DNA of 40,198 nucleotides from Marinilabiliales bacterium (lineage in GTDB: Bacteria > Bacteroidota > Bacteroidia > Bacteroidales > DTU049), in the NCBI GenBank assembly GCA_002869435.1, contig PKSX01000067.1, positions 1 to 40,198 of the forward strand, written 5' to 3'. A program made the position numbers and the translations under genes. A model generated the notes under the pieces. That model saw only the letters and a program-made list of their open reading frames with translations. It was not told the origin of the DNA and made no database searches. Numbering within the stretch: position 1 is the stretch's first letter; every line of letters begins with the position of its first letter. Below are positions 9,182 to 17,578 of the stretch, in pieces.

Positions 9182-9543
9182 TGGGAGGAGGCGTGTCCAA
9201 TATCATTGTTGTTGGCGACAGGGTGCTGATAAAGCCAAAAAAAGAAAGCGAGCAAACAAAAAGCGGGTTGTATCTGCCACCGGGGTATGCGTCGAAAGAA
9301 CAGATTAATACAGGTTATGTAATAAAAGTCGGACCCGGATATGCTATTCCGTCGCATGAGGAAGATGAACCCTGGAAAAGCAGTGAGCAGGACAATGTGA
9401 AGTATATCCCCTTACAGGCACAGGAAGGGGATCTGGCTATTTTCTTAAGAAAAAACGCAATTGAAGTGATGATTGGAGAAGAAAAATACTTCATTGTTCC
9501 CCAAAATGCTATATTATTGCTTGAGAGGGAAGAGGATCAGTAA
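9181..9543 (+). CDS. divergent GroES-like co-chaperonin
   Basis: A 120-residue protein with a chaperonin-10 fold: VVGDRVLIKPKK at the start, then KSGLYLPPGY, then VIKVGPGYAIP, then GDLAIFLRKNAIEV, IGEEKYFIVPQNAILLL at the end. It is longer than ordinary GroES (about 95 residues). It has a short glycine-rich N-terminal extension (MGGGVS) and an acidic insertion of about 25 residues after VGPGYAIP (HEEDEPWKSSEQDN). No groEL lies next to it and no CIRCE element is seen, so it is probably a paralogue, not the main heat-shock GroES. Its ATG shares one base with the stop of the C10 peptidase, placing it in the same operon. Confidence 0.85.
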   Translation: MGGGVSNIIVVGDRVLIKPKKESEQTKSGLYLPPGYASKEQINTGYVIKVGPGYAIPSHEEDEPWKSSEQDNVKYIPLQAQEGDLAIFLRKNAIEVMIGEEKYFIVPQNAILLLEREEDQ

Positions 9544-9619
9544 TCTGTATTTAGTATTCCGTATACTTATTTATTCTGAACGTTAACTTATTTGAAATGC
9601 ATTTTTTTGCTTTTTTCTG

Positions 9620-9627
9620 TATATTTG
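9620..9627 (+). promoter_or_regulatory. Bacteroidota -7 box (TATATTTG)
   Basis: The box ends 18 bases before the ATG at 9646 and lies downstream of an alternative in-frame ATG at 9592. It therefore argues for the 9646 start of the GWxTD protein. TTTG at 9591 is 25 bases upstream, longer than usual for a -33 element. Confidence 0.5.
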
Positions 9628-9645
9628 TATGTAAATATTTCCGTT

Positions 9646-11109
9646 ATGAAAAAGCTATTTGTTATACTGCTCGTGATGTTTCTTGTAGGTACTCAAACTG
9701 CTGAGGCCAGAAAGTTAAATGCATTTATTTCCTATTGTACTTTCTACAGCCCACAGGATGGCCCGTATATTGAAACTTATATCTCCATTCTTGGTAGTTC
9801 TGCGAATTTTGTCCTGAATGACAACGGTGCTTATCAGGCAAAGCTTGAGATTCTGATTTTATTCAAGCAAAATGACTCCATTAAGGATTTCAGGAAATAT
9901 AATTTGCATAGTCCTGAATTGACAGACACATCAAAAACCAATATTATCTTTCACGACCAGCAAAGAATTCCTCTTTCAAATGGTGAGTATGAAATGGAAA
10001 TTAAGATCCGCGATCTGAATAGCGATGCTCATGGTTATATTGTAAATGAACCAATTACAATTGAATTTGCGGAAGATGATATTCAGGTTTCAGGTATTGA
10101 GTTGGTTGACACATATTCTGAGGCTGTGGAGCCTAGTATTATTACCAAATCCGGCTATGACCTTGTTCCTCTCCCACTAAATTACTATCCTCCGTCAGTA
10201 GATAAGCTTGTTTTTTACACGGAAATTTACAATGCTTCAAAAACATTTGGTGAAGATGGTAAGTACCTGCTCAGAATTTATGTGGAAGAATTACAGACTT
10301 CAAAAAAGATAGATGCACTGATTTTTCAAAAACGAATGGATGCAAGAGAGGTTGAGCCAGTATTACATGAGTTTGATATTAGTAAGCTGCCCAGTGGTGA
10401 CTATAATCTGGTGGTTGAGGTTAAAGACCGCGATAATAAGCTTGTTGGAATGGGCCAGTTGTTCTTCGTTCGAAAAAACGAGTTGGAAGCCTCCGTTAGT
10501 CTTGCTGCAGTTGATGAAGTAGAAGGCTCATTTGTGAAATATTTATCGAACAGGGATACACTGGCTGAGTATATTCGCTCTCTGAGGCCGATATCTACTC
10601 CTTCTGAGAAGAATTTTGTCGATAAGAATCTGGAAACAGCTGAATTAATGACTTTGCAGCAGTTTTTTCTGAATTTCTGGGTGGAGCGTGATCCTCTTCA
10701 GCCTGATAAAGCATGGGCTGAATATGCTGCTGAAGTTGCAAAGGTGAATTATAATTTTGGTACGAGAATTAGACAAGGGTATGAAACTGATCGAGGTAGG
10801 GTATATCTGCAGTATGGTCCCCCAAATACCATTACTGAGGCAGAGCATGAGCCCAATGCATATCCGTACGAGATTTGGCACTATTATCAGCTTATGACAC
10901 AGACCAATAGAAAATTCGTTTTTTATAATCCAGACCTCGTTACTAATGACTATGAATTACTTCACAGCGATGCTATTGGTGAAATAAATGATTATAACTG
11001 GAAATCTAAATTGCAGAAGCGTAATTTTCAGACGAACGATCTGGATGAACAGGATCCGGATTTCGGATGGGGAAGTAACGTAAACGACTATTTTAATAAT
11101 CCTCATTAA
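9646..11109 (+). CDS. secreted GWxTD domain-containing protein
   Basis: A 487-residue protein with a cleavable signal peptide (MKKLFVILLVMFLVGTQTAEA). The C-terminal third carries the GWxTD-type domain found in Bacteroidota and Acidobacteria: FWVERDPLQPDKAWAEYAAEV, then YETDRGRVYLQYGPPNT, then PYEIWHYY. The N-terminal two thirds is a beta-rich region with two immunoglobulin-like segments (about 20-145 and 150-280). The function of GWxTD proteins is not established; they are usually periplasmic or outer-membrane associated. I chose the 9646 start because it begins the signal peptide and lies just after a -7 box; starting at 9592 would put an extra hydrophobic segment in front. Confidence 0.85.
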   Translation: MKKLFVILLVMFLVGTQTAEARKLNAFISYCTFYSPQDGPYIETYISILGSSANFVLNDNGAYQAKLEILILFKQNDSIKDFRKYNLHSPELTDTSKTNIIFHDQQRIPLSNGEYEMEIKIRDLNSDAHGYIVNEPITIEFAEDDIQVSGIELVDTYSEAVEPSIITKSGYDLVPLPLNYYPPSVDKLVFYTEIYNASKTFGEDGKYLLRIYVEELQTSKKIDALIFQKRMDAREVEPVLHEFDISKLPSGDYNLVVEVKDRDNKLVGMGQLFFVRKNELEASVSLAAVDEVEGSFVKYLSNRDTLAEYIRSLRPISTPSEKNFVDKNLETAELMTLQQFFLNFWVERDPLQPDKAWAEYAAEVAKVNYNFGTRIRQGYETDRGRVYLQYGPPNTITEAEHEPNAYPYEIWHYYQLMTQTNRKFVFYNPDLVTNDYELLHSDAIGEINDYNWKSKLQKRNFQTNDLDEQDPDFGWGSNVNDYFNNPH

Positions 11110-11125
11110 GATCTTCTTTTATTCC

Positions 11126-11133
11126 TATCTTTG
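11126..11133 (+). promoter_or_regulatory. Bacteroidota -7 box (TATCTTTG)
   Basis: It ends six bases before the glycosyltransferase ATG at 11140. Transcription would start at or very near that ATG, predicting a leaderless or nearly leaderless mRNA. Confidence 0.5.
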
Positions 11134-11139
11134 TGTCCA

Positions 11140-12150
11140 ATGAAGCAAAGGGTTAAAACAGCAGTTGTTATTCTCAACTGGAATGGTAAGTCATTTCTGA
11201 AAAAATTCTTACCCTCTGTTACCGAATCACTTACTGAGGATACTGAACTTTGGGTGGCCGACAATGGTTCCTCAGACGATAGTCTAGATTTTTTAAAATC
11301 TTCTTATCCTGATGTAAAAACCCTCGTATTACCTGAGAACTACGGTTTTGCCGGTGGATATAATAAGGCACTTGCACAAATAGATGCTGAGTATTATTTG
11401 CTTCTGAATTCAGATATTGAAGTTGATAGAGGATGGCTAAAACCACTTGTAGGTTTCATGGACGCTAATGCTGATTATCATGCGTGCCAGCCCAAACTAC
11501 TTGCATATAACGACCCTGAATTATTTGAATATGCCGGTGCATCGGGTGGACATCTCGATTATTTGGGTTTTCCGTTTTGTCGTGGACGTGTGTTTTCTGT
11601 TACAGAAAAAGACTCAGGACAATATGATGATATTTCTGATGTGTTTTGGGCAACCGGAGCTGCACTTATGGTAAGAAGCAGTGTATATCACAAACTGGGC
11701 GGCCTTGATGAGCTCTTTTTTGCCCATATGGAAGAGATTGATCTTTGCTGGCGCATTTGGACAAATGGTGGAAAGATATCAGTTGTGCCTCAATCGGTAG
11801 TTTACCATGTTGGCGGAGGATCACTACCACGTCAGTCATCCAGAAAAACATATCTGAATTTCAGAAATAACCACTATCTCATTTATAAGAACTATCCAAA
11901 AGAATTGCAGCGAAAAATATTTCGCAAAAGGTTTATCTTTGATTTTATAGCAGCTGTTAAATTTGCCTTGGGTGGGCATCTCAGCGATTTTTTTGCGGTT
12001 TTTCGTGCGCGTAGACATTTTAAGCAAAATAAATCTCAGTTGGTTCATTCAGGAGCAACAGAACTACCTCAGATTATATATAAGCATAGTATTGTTCGCG
12101 ATTTTTACCTGAAGGGGAAAAAAAAGTATTCGGATTTAGATCTCTCGTAA
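11140..12150 (+). CDS. family 2 glycosyltransferase
   Basis: A 336-residue GT-A fold transferase of family GT2, rhamnosyltransferase-like. Motifs are VVILNWNG (9-16), ADNGSSDDS (40-48), PENYGFAGGYNKAL (65-78) and the DxD-type NSDIEVD (90-96). EEIDLCWRI, in the second half, is the ED motif that usually carries the catalytic base. The C-terminal 100 residues are basic, with an amphipathic helix that could lie on the membrane. It probably adds a sugar to a cell-surface glycan; donor and acceptor cannot be told. The ATG at 11140 is preferred over the TTG at 11131, which lies inside the -7 box. Its 3' end overlaps the convergent aroQ by 15 bases. Confidence 0.9.
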   Translation: MKQRVKTAVVILNWNGKSFLKKFLPSVTESLTEDTELWVADNGSSDDSLDFLKSSYPDVKTLVLPENYGFAGGYNKALAQIDAEYYLLLNSDIEVDRGWLKPLVGFMDANADYHACQPKLLAYNDPELFEYAGASGGHLDYLGFPFCRGRVFSVTEKDSGQYDDISDVFWATGAALMVRSSVYHKLGGLDELFFAHMEEIDLCWRIWTNGGKISVVPQSVVYHVGGGSLPRQSSRKTYLNFRNNHYLIYKNYPKELQRKIFRKRFIFDFIAAVKFALGGHLSDFFAVFRARRHFKQNKSQLVHSGATELPQIIYKHSIVRDFYLKGKKKYSDLDLS

Positions 12151-12579
12151 TTCTCCCGAAAAGAACTCCAGTGCAGTTCTGTAGCTATCAAGCCCTAGTC
12201 CACTGATGATTCCTTTACAGGCACTACCAGTAATCATTTTTTGTCTGTAATCTTCACGTGAATGAACATTACTGATATGAACCTCAATTACTGTATTTCT
12301 AATTGCTCTGATTGCATCAGCAATAGCTACTGAAGTATGTGAATACCCTCCGGGGTTAATGATAATCCCTTTCTCAGGTGTTTTTCCACATTCCTGAATA
12401 ATATTAATGATTTCCCCTTCTATATTATTCTGTGTATAATGGATGTCCAAATGCGGGAACTGCGCTCTGATTTTTTCCAGAAAAGCATTTACTGACTCGT
12501 TTCCATAAATCTCGTTTTCCCTTTTTCCGGTTAGATTGAGATTTGGACCGTCGATTATTTGAATGATTTTATTTGCCAT
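12136..12579 (-). CDS. aroQ: 3-dehydroquinate dehydratase, type II
   Basis: A 147-residue type II enzyme of the shikimate pathway, converting 3-dehydroquinate to 3-dehydroshikimate; the family forms dodecamers. Motifs are IDGPNLNLTG (9-18), the flexible loop with R20 and Y25 in KRENEIYG, INPGGYSHTSVA and the HISN / REDYRQ pair near the C terminus. The start at 12579 (MANKIIQ) fits the family; an upstream ATG at 12615 would add twelve atypical residues and overlap the -7 box. The gene converges on the glycosyltransferase with overlapping 3' ends and is divergent from the small secreted protein at 12671. Confidence 0.96.
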   Translation of the reverse strand: MANKIIQIIDGPNLNLTGKRENEIYGNESVNAFLEKIRAQFPHLDIHYTQNNIEGEIINIIQECGKTPEKGIIINPGGYSHTSVAIADAIRAIRNTVIEVHISNVHSREDYRQKMITGSACKGIISGLGLDSYRTALEFFSGELREI

Positions 12580-12612
12580 TTTAAACGAAATGATGTTCAT
12601 TAAATCTAATAA

Positions 12613-12620
12613 CAAAGATA
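12613..12620 (-). promoter_or_regulatory. Bacteroidota -7 box (TATCTTTG) for aroQ
   Basis: On the minus strand this is TATCTTTG, 33 bases before the aroQ start at 12579. It forms a divergent pair with the plus-strand box at 12641-12648. Confidence 0.5.
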
Positions 12621-12640
12621 CAACGCATCTTTTAATTCGT

Positions 12641-12648
12641 TATATTTG
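12641..12648 (+). promoter_or_regulatory. Bacteroidota -7 box (TATATTTG)
   Basis: It matches TAnnTTTG 22 bases before the ATG at 12671, and probably drives that gene together with the SprB-repeat gene that follows. Confidence 0.5.
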
Positions 12649-12670
12649 AACAATTTTAATAAAAGTGCTT

Positions 12671-13084
12671 ATGTATAAAAAGGGCTTGTTTTTAATTATA
12701 CTTGTTTTGGTTACAGGATTTTCATCAAAAATTCTGGCTCAAAATGAGATTATTCACTTTGCACATTTCGTTAATGATGAGACGAATGTGTATAAGGATA
12801 TAAATGGTAGGCTGGTCATGAATTTTACCATTTCTAATGTGGTTGATCAGAACGACCTTCAGAACTTGCAGTATAAATTTGATCATTACGGAACATTTGA
12901 AACTGTACAGTTTTCTGTTACAAATGACCTTGGTGTTTATTCAGTGTACACAGTCTCATCTCCCGGAGTTAGGGCTATTGATCTCAGAAAGCTCTTTGTG
13001 AGTTGTGGAATCTTTACAATTTTTATTGATGATCAGCCTTATCCATCGCAGGATTTTTCTCCACAAATGTTGAACTCTAATTGA
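12671..13084 (+). CDS. small secreted protein of unknown function
   Basis: A 137-residue protein with a signal peptide (MYKKGLFLIILVLVTGFSSKILAQ, cleavage probably after AQ). The mature part is about 113 residues, with alternating polar and hydrophobic stretches (LVMNFTISNVV, YKFDHYGTFETVQFSV, FTIFIDD) that suggest a small beta-rich domain. It has one cysteine, in FVSCGIF. I do not recognise the family. The ATG at 12671 is used in preference to an upstream GTG at 12665. The gene ends 11 bases before the large SprB-repeat protein and shares its promoter, so it may help the export or surface assembly of that protein; this is inference from position only. Confidence 0.75.
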   Translation: MYKKGLFLIILVLVTGFSSKILAQNEIIHFAHFVNDETNVYKDINGRLVMNFTISNVVDQNDLQNLQYKFDHYGTFETVQFSVTNDLGVYSVYTVSSPGVRAIDLRKLFVSCGIFTIFIDDQPYPSQDFSPQMLNSN

Positions 13085-13095
13085 TATTCGAAACT

Positions 13096-15435
13096 ATGAA
13101 GAAGATATTTATACTTATCGCAATTTTAGCTTTCGGATCTCAGTTTCTGATGGCTCAAACGCCGACAGATCAGGATTGTTTGGGTGCAATTCCGGTTTGC
13201 CAGTATACATATTACCAGTCAAATTCTTATTCAGGTGAGGGTAATTATCCATATGAAATCAGCACATCAGGTTGCCCGCAAAGCTGTATGCTTGACGGAG
13301 AGAAGAATGATGTTTGGTATGTATTTACGGTACAAACAAGTGGAAACCTTTCATTTAATATTACACCAAATAATAGTTCCGATGATTATGACTGGGCTGT
13401 GTATGATCTGACCAATGCAAACTGCAGTGATATATATTCAAATACCAGCTTACAGGTTAGTTGTAACTGGTCAGCTGATCCGGGAACAACCGGTGCCAAT
13501 GGTGGCTCATCTCTTAATTGTGCCGATGCCAGTGATCCTAATGATAATGCAGTTATTCCTGTTACGGCAGGAGAAACGTATGTTTTAAACGTATCAAATT
13601 ACTCATCTACTCAATATGGCTATACACTAGATTTTACGCCTTCCTCGGCATCAATTTTTGATAATGTCCCACCGGTGTTTCAGTCTGTAAATCAGCCAAT
13701 CCCTTGTGGCGCTACCGACATAACTTTCAACTTTAGTGAGAATGTTATGTGTTCATCGGTTTCCACCGGAGATTTTGAACTGATAGGTCCGGGTGGACCA
13801 TATACTATTAATTCAGTTTCCGGTGCGGCATGTATTGCAGGTGCGGCAATGGAGAATACATTTACAGTAGGTGTCAGTCCTCCTATTATTGCAAGTGGTG
13901 TGTATGAAATTTGCCTTACGAGTAATGCAGGTTCTGTCGAAGATGCATGCGGTAATCTGGCTGCCCCGGCATGCTTCAGTTTTACTGTTCAGAATATTAC
14001 TACTACAATGACCTGGGTTGATGCAAACTGTGGCCCTAATGGTAGTGCAACTGTTTCAGCATCCGGAGGATCAGGCTCTTACACCTATACATGGAGTACA
14101 ACTCCTACTCAAACAACTCCTACTGCAACCGGGCTTTCAGCGGGCACATATTATGTGACTGTATCAGATGGGTCATGTTTTGCTGTTGATACTGTCGATA
14201 TCAATGATATTGGAGGTCCGACAATTTCTATTACATCTGTTGATGATCACTGCGGGCAGGGAATTGGTTCTGTAACTGTTACTGCATCAGGTGGACTGGG
14301 ACCTCCCTATACTTATACCTGGAATACAACACCACCAGCCACTACTGCAACTGTTAATAATCTTACTGCAGGCACATATTCAGTAACTGTTGACGATGGC
14401 AGCGGATGCCCCGGGGTTGGCAATGTTACGGTAAATGATATTGCAGGTCCTGTTCTTTCTTTAGTGAGCAGTACACCTGAAACTTATGGAATGACTGATG
14501 GTGAAGCTACAGTTAGTACTACCGGTGGAACAGCACCTGTTACAGTGGTTTGGAATACTGTTCCACCTACTAACGGAAATACGGCTACCGGACTATCAAC
14601 AGGAACATATACGGTAATCGCGACCGATGCATATGGTTGTGCTGATACACTGGAAGTTTATATTGGTTTGAATAGTACTACATATCTTACCATTAGTTCA
14701 ACAGCTGCTCATTGTGGAAATGCAGATGGAACAGCTACTGTGGTTGTTAACGCTCCTGTTGGAGCATATACTGTGGAATGGAATACAGTTCCACCTCAAT
14801 ATACCGAAACCATTACTAACTTAACTCCCGGTACATATACGGTTACTGTAACAGACTCGTTGGGCACTTATATAATGAATGTAGTTGTGAATAATATTCC
14901 TGGCCCAAATGCTGCATTTATGGCCAGTCCTAATCCATCCACAATCGGTTCAGGTGCAATTACATTTTTGGATATGTCAATCGGAGCTGATATGTGGTAC
15001 TGGGATTTTGGTGACGGTACAAACTCTACCAACCAATTCCCAACCCACTCTTATGATCAGATTGGAGAATATACAGTTTGGTTGTATGTTGAAGATAATT
15101 TCGGATGTCGTGACTCCGTTTCAATATTGGTTATTGTAAATGATATTTTCACATTTTACATTCCAAATGCATTCAGCCCTAATGGAGATGGACGTAACGA
15201 TTATTTCATGCCATATGGTATTTCTGTTGATGTTGATTTCTATTCGATGAAGATATATGATCGATGGGGTAAGGTTGTTTACCAGACTTCTCAACTCAAT
15301 AAACCCTGGGATGGAAATATAGATGGTAAGAAGCAAAAGGAAAAACTTATTGATACATACTCCTATGTGATTATAATTAAAGATTACACGGGTATTAAAC
15401 ATGAATATCGGGGCAAAGTCACTCTGATCTATTAG
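13096..15435 (+). CDS. SprB-repeat surface protein with PKD domain and T9SS type B sorting domain
   Basis: A 779-residue secreted protein. After the signal peptide (MKKIFILIAILAFGSQFLMAQ) comes a cysteine-rich N-terminal domain (to about residue 195), then a Big-like domain (about 196-300, PVFQSVNQPIPCGATDITF). Four SprB-type repeats follow, each about 75-80 residues with the pattern C/G-N-x-G-x-A-T-V, W-N/S-T-x-P and L-T/S-x-G-T-Y-x-V-T-V. A PKD domain has WDFGDGT and YTVWLYVEDNFGC. The type B (CHU_C, gliding-associated) sorting domain begins IPNAFSPNGDGRND and ends KVTLIY. In gliding Bacteroidota such proteins are surface adhesins moved or anchored by T9SS; motility itself cannot be claimed here. 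A strong terminator follows. Confidence 0.93.
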   Translation: MKKIFILIAILAFGSQFLMAQTPTDQDCLGAIPVCQYTYYQSNSYSGEGNYPYEISTSGCPQSCMLDGEKNDVWYVFTVQTSGNLSFNITPNNSSDDYDWAVYDLTNANCSDIYSNTSLQVSCNWSADPGTTGANGGSSLNCADASDPNDNAVIPVTAGETYVLNVSNYSSTQYGYTLDFTPSSASIFDNVPPVFQSVNQPIPCGATDITFNFSENVMCSSVSTGDFELIGPGGPYTINSVSGAACIAGAAMENTFTVGVSPPIIASGVYEICLTSNAGSVEDACGNLAAPACFSFTVQNITTTMTWVDANCGPNGSATVSASGGSGSYTYTWSTTPTQTTPTATGLSAGTYYVTVSDGSCFAVDTVDINDIGGPTISITSVDDHCGQGIGSVTVTASGGLGPPYTYTWNTTPPATTATVNNLTAGTYSVTVDDGSGCPGVGNVTVNDIAGPVLSLVSSTPETYGMTDGEATVSTTGGTAPVTVVWNTVPPTNGNTATGLSTGTYTVIATDAYGCADTLEVYIGLNSTTYLTISSTAAHCGNADGTATVVVNAPVGAYTVEWNTVPPQYTETITNLTPGTYTVTVTDSLGTYIMNVVVNNIPGPNAAFMASPNPSTIGSGAITFLDMSIGADMWYWDFGDGTNSTNQFPTHSYDQIGEYTVWLYVEDNFGCRDSVSILVIVNDIFTFYIPNAFSPNGDGRNDYFMPYGISVDVDFYSMKIYDRWGKVVYQTSQLNKPWDGNIDGKKQKEKLIDTYSYVIIIKDYTGIKHEYRGKVTLIY
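14010..14895 (+). repeat. four tandem SprB-type protein repeats
   Basis: Within the T9SS cargo gene, four consecutive segments of about 210-235 bases encode the same fold pattern, each with a W-N/S-T-x-P core (WSTTP, WNTTPP, WNTVPP, WNTVPP) followed by GTYxVT. The two WNTVPP copies are the most alike. Edges are approximate. Confidence 0.75.
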
Positions 15436-15456
15436 TAAAAAGTAATATTTATCAGG

Positions 15457-15495
15457 AAGCCGCCATGATTATTATCATTGTGCGGCTTTCTTTTT
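15457..15495 (+). terminator. intrinsic terminator after the SprB-repeat gene
   Basis: AAGCCGC (15457-15463) pairs with GCGGCTT (15482-15488), with an inner ATGAT / ATCAT helix, followed by TTTC and TTTTT. Confidence 0.85.
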
Positions 15496-15511
15496 ATGCT
15501 TTCATTAGCTG

Positions 15512-15519
15512 TACATTTG
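15512..15519 (+). promoter_or_regulatory. Bacteroidota -7 box (TACATTTG)
   Basis: It matches TAnnTTTG 23 bases before the E1 gene start at 15543, just after the terminator of the previous gene. Confidence 0.55.
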
Positions 15520-15542
15520 CATAAAGCTAATGAAAAACAGAG

Positions 15543-17576
15543 ATGACAAAATATAGTATCAAGGACACTGACAAGAAGAAACTAAAAGAGTGGCTTTATT
15601 TGATGCTGCTTGGACGAAAGATTGATAGCAAAGCACCTAATTATCTACGTCAGGCATTGGGTTGGAGTTATCATGCTCCATATGCCGGACATGACGGCAT
15701 TCAACTGGCTATAGGGCAGGTTTTTGAAAAAAACAAAGATCATTTCTTTCCTTATTATCGTGATATGCTTTCTGTTATTTCAGCTGGCATGAGTGCTGAG
15801 GAAATTATTTTGAATGGAATCAGCAAAGATTCTGATCCTTCAAGTGGCGGCCGCCATATGAGTAATCATTTTGCTAAACCTGAATGGAATATCCATAATG
15901 TATCAAGTTCGACCGGAAACCATGTGCTGCACGCTGCAGGTGTGGCCAGAGCAATTAAGTATTATGACGAAAAAGCTGTTGCCATTAGTTCACAGGGTGA
16001 ATCAAGTGTGTCAGAAGGATATGTATATGAGGCCATTAATGGTGCGGCGAAAGAACAGTTGCCCGTTGTTTTTGTGATTCAGGATAATGGGTATGGAATT
16101 TCTGTTCCCAAAAAGGATCAAACGACACTTCCAAAATCAGGTGATGCTTTTGGTTCTATCCCAAATCTGAAAATCTTCCATTGCAATGGAAAAGATGTTT
16201 TCGACTCAATGAATACTATGGTAAAAGCAAAGGAGTATGCACTCTCCGGTAAAGGACCGGCTATTGTTCATGCATCCTGTGTACGTATTCATTCTCATTC
16301 CAATAGTGATCGGCATGAATTATACCGAGATGATTATGAGCTTAAATATGTAAAGGATAATGACCCTATCGATAAATTCAAGCGAATGCTTATTCGTTAT
16401 AAGCGCCTCACAGAAGAAGAGATAACTGAAATTGATGAAAAGGCTGCTGCAGAGTTAAAGAAAGCTCATAAAACTGCTCTTAAGGCTAAAAACCCTGATC
16501 CCGAATCAATTTATGATTTTCTTTATGCGAAAGAATATTCTGACCATAAATATCCCGATGGTCTTCACAATGAAAAGGGTGAATCCGTTAAATTTATTGA
16601 AGCACTCAATACTACGTTAAAGGAGGAATTTCGTAATAACCCTGACACATTTATCTGGGGGCAGGATATTGCAAATAAAGATAAAGGGGGAATATTTAAT
16701 GTTTCCAAAGGTATGCAGCAAGAGTTTGGTCAGAGAAGAGTATTTAACGCTCCAATTGCTGAAGATTTTATTCTCGGCACTGCTAATGGTATGAGCCGGT
16801 ATGATAATAAGATTCGGATTGTAGTAGAGGGTGCTGAATTTGCCGATTATTTCTGGCCTGCAATGGAGCAATATGTTGAAATGAGTCACGAGTATTGGCG
16901 TACAAAAGGCAAGTTTGCTCCAAATGTTACAATACGCCTTGCATCAGGGGGATATATTGGTGGTGGATTATACCATAGTCAGTCTACAGAAGGAGTATTA
17001 TCAGCTTTTCCTGGGATGAGGGTTGTTTACCCTTCGTTTGCCGATGATGCTGCGGGTCTTTTAAGAACTGCTATGAGATCAGAGGGACCAACGTTATTTC
17101 TGGAGCCAAAAGCATTGTATAATAACCCCGATGCTGCGACTGTTGTCCCTGAGGGCTTTTCTGTTCCTTTCGGAAAAGCACGATTGATAAGGGAGGGGGA
17201 AAAGGCAGCAATAATTACATATGGAAATACAACCCACTTGTCACTAAAAGCAGCAGCTAAACTTGAAAAAGAAACGGGTGCTCAGGTTGCGGTGCTTGAT
17301 TTGCGCTCTTTAAATCCATTGGATGAGGATGCGATAATAAATCTGGTTCAAAACACCGGAAAAATACTTATTGTTCACGAGGATAAAACCTTTGCCGGAT
17401 TTGGTGGCGAATTATCAGCTTTAATTACAGAAAAAGCATTTGAATTTTTGGATGCTCCCGTAATGCGAATCGGAAGTGAAAATACTCCGGTAGGATTTAA
17501 CCCGGTATTGGAAAAAGCCATACTCCCGGGTGTTGAGAAGATATATTCACAATTACTCAAACTTGTAAATTATTAA
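15543..17576 (+). CDS. 2-oxoacid dehydrogenase E1, fused alpha and beta subunits
   Basis: A 677-residue thiamine-diphosphate enzyme with both E1 halves in one chain, a common arrangement in Bacteroidota for branched-chain 2-oxoacid (or pyruvate/acetoin) dehydrogenase. The alpha half (to about 340) has HFFPYYRDM and a TPP-binding signature SQGESSVSEG (150-159) with N182 in QDNGYGIS. The usual GDG is changed to GES. The beta half begins ESVKFIEALNTTLKEEF, carries APIAEDFILGTANGMS and EGAEFADYFWPAMEQY, and ends with the transketolase C-terminal-like domain (LDLRSLNPLDEDAI, VHEDKTFAGFGGE). E2 and E3 genes are not in the window, so the exact 2-oxoacid is undetermined. It is two bases upstream of the flavodoxin gene. 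Confidence 0.9.
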   Translation: MTKYSIKDTDKKKLKEWLYLMLLGRKIDSKAPNYLRQALGWSYHAPYAGHDGIQLAIGQVFEKNKDHFFPYYRDMLSVISAGMSAEEIILNGISKDSDPSSGGRHMSNHFAKPEWNIHNVSSSTGNHVLHAAGVARAIKYYDEKAVAISSQGESSVSEGYVYEAINGAAKEQLPVVFVIQDNGYGISVPKKDQTTLPKSGDAFGSIPNLKIFHCNGKDVFDSMNTMVKAKEYALSGKGPAIVHASCVRIHSHSNSDRHELYRDDYELKYVKDNDPIDKFKRMLIRYKRLTEEEITEIDEKAAAELKKAHKTALKAKNPDPESIYDFLYAKEYSDHKYPDGLHNEKGESVKFIEALNTTLKEEFRNNPDTFIWGQDIANKDKGGIFNVSKGMQQEFGQRRVFNAPIAEDFILGTANGMSRYDNKIRIVVEGAEFADYFWPAMEQYVEMSHEYWRTKGKFAPNVTIRLASGGYIGGGLYHSQSTEGVLSAFPGMRVVYPSFADDAAGLLRTAMRSEGPTLFLEPKALYNNPDAATVVPEGFSVPFGKARLIREGEKAAIITYGNTTHLSLKAAAKLEKETGAQVAVLDLRSLNPLDEDAIINLVQNTGKILIVHEDKTFAGFGGELSALITEKAFEFLDAPVMRIGSENTPVGFNPVLEKAILPGVEKIYSQLLKLVNY

Positions 17577-17578
17577 AC

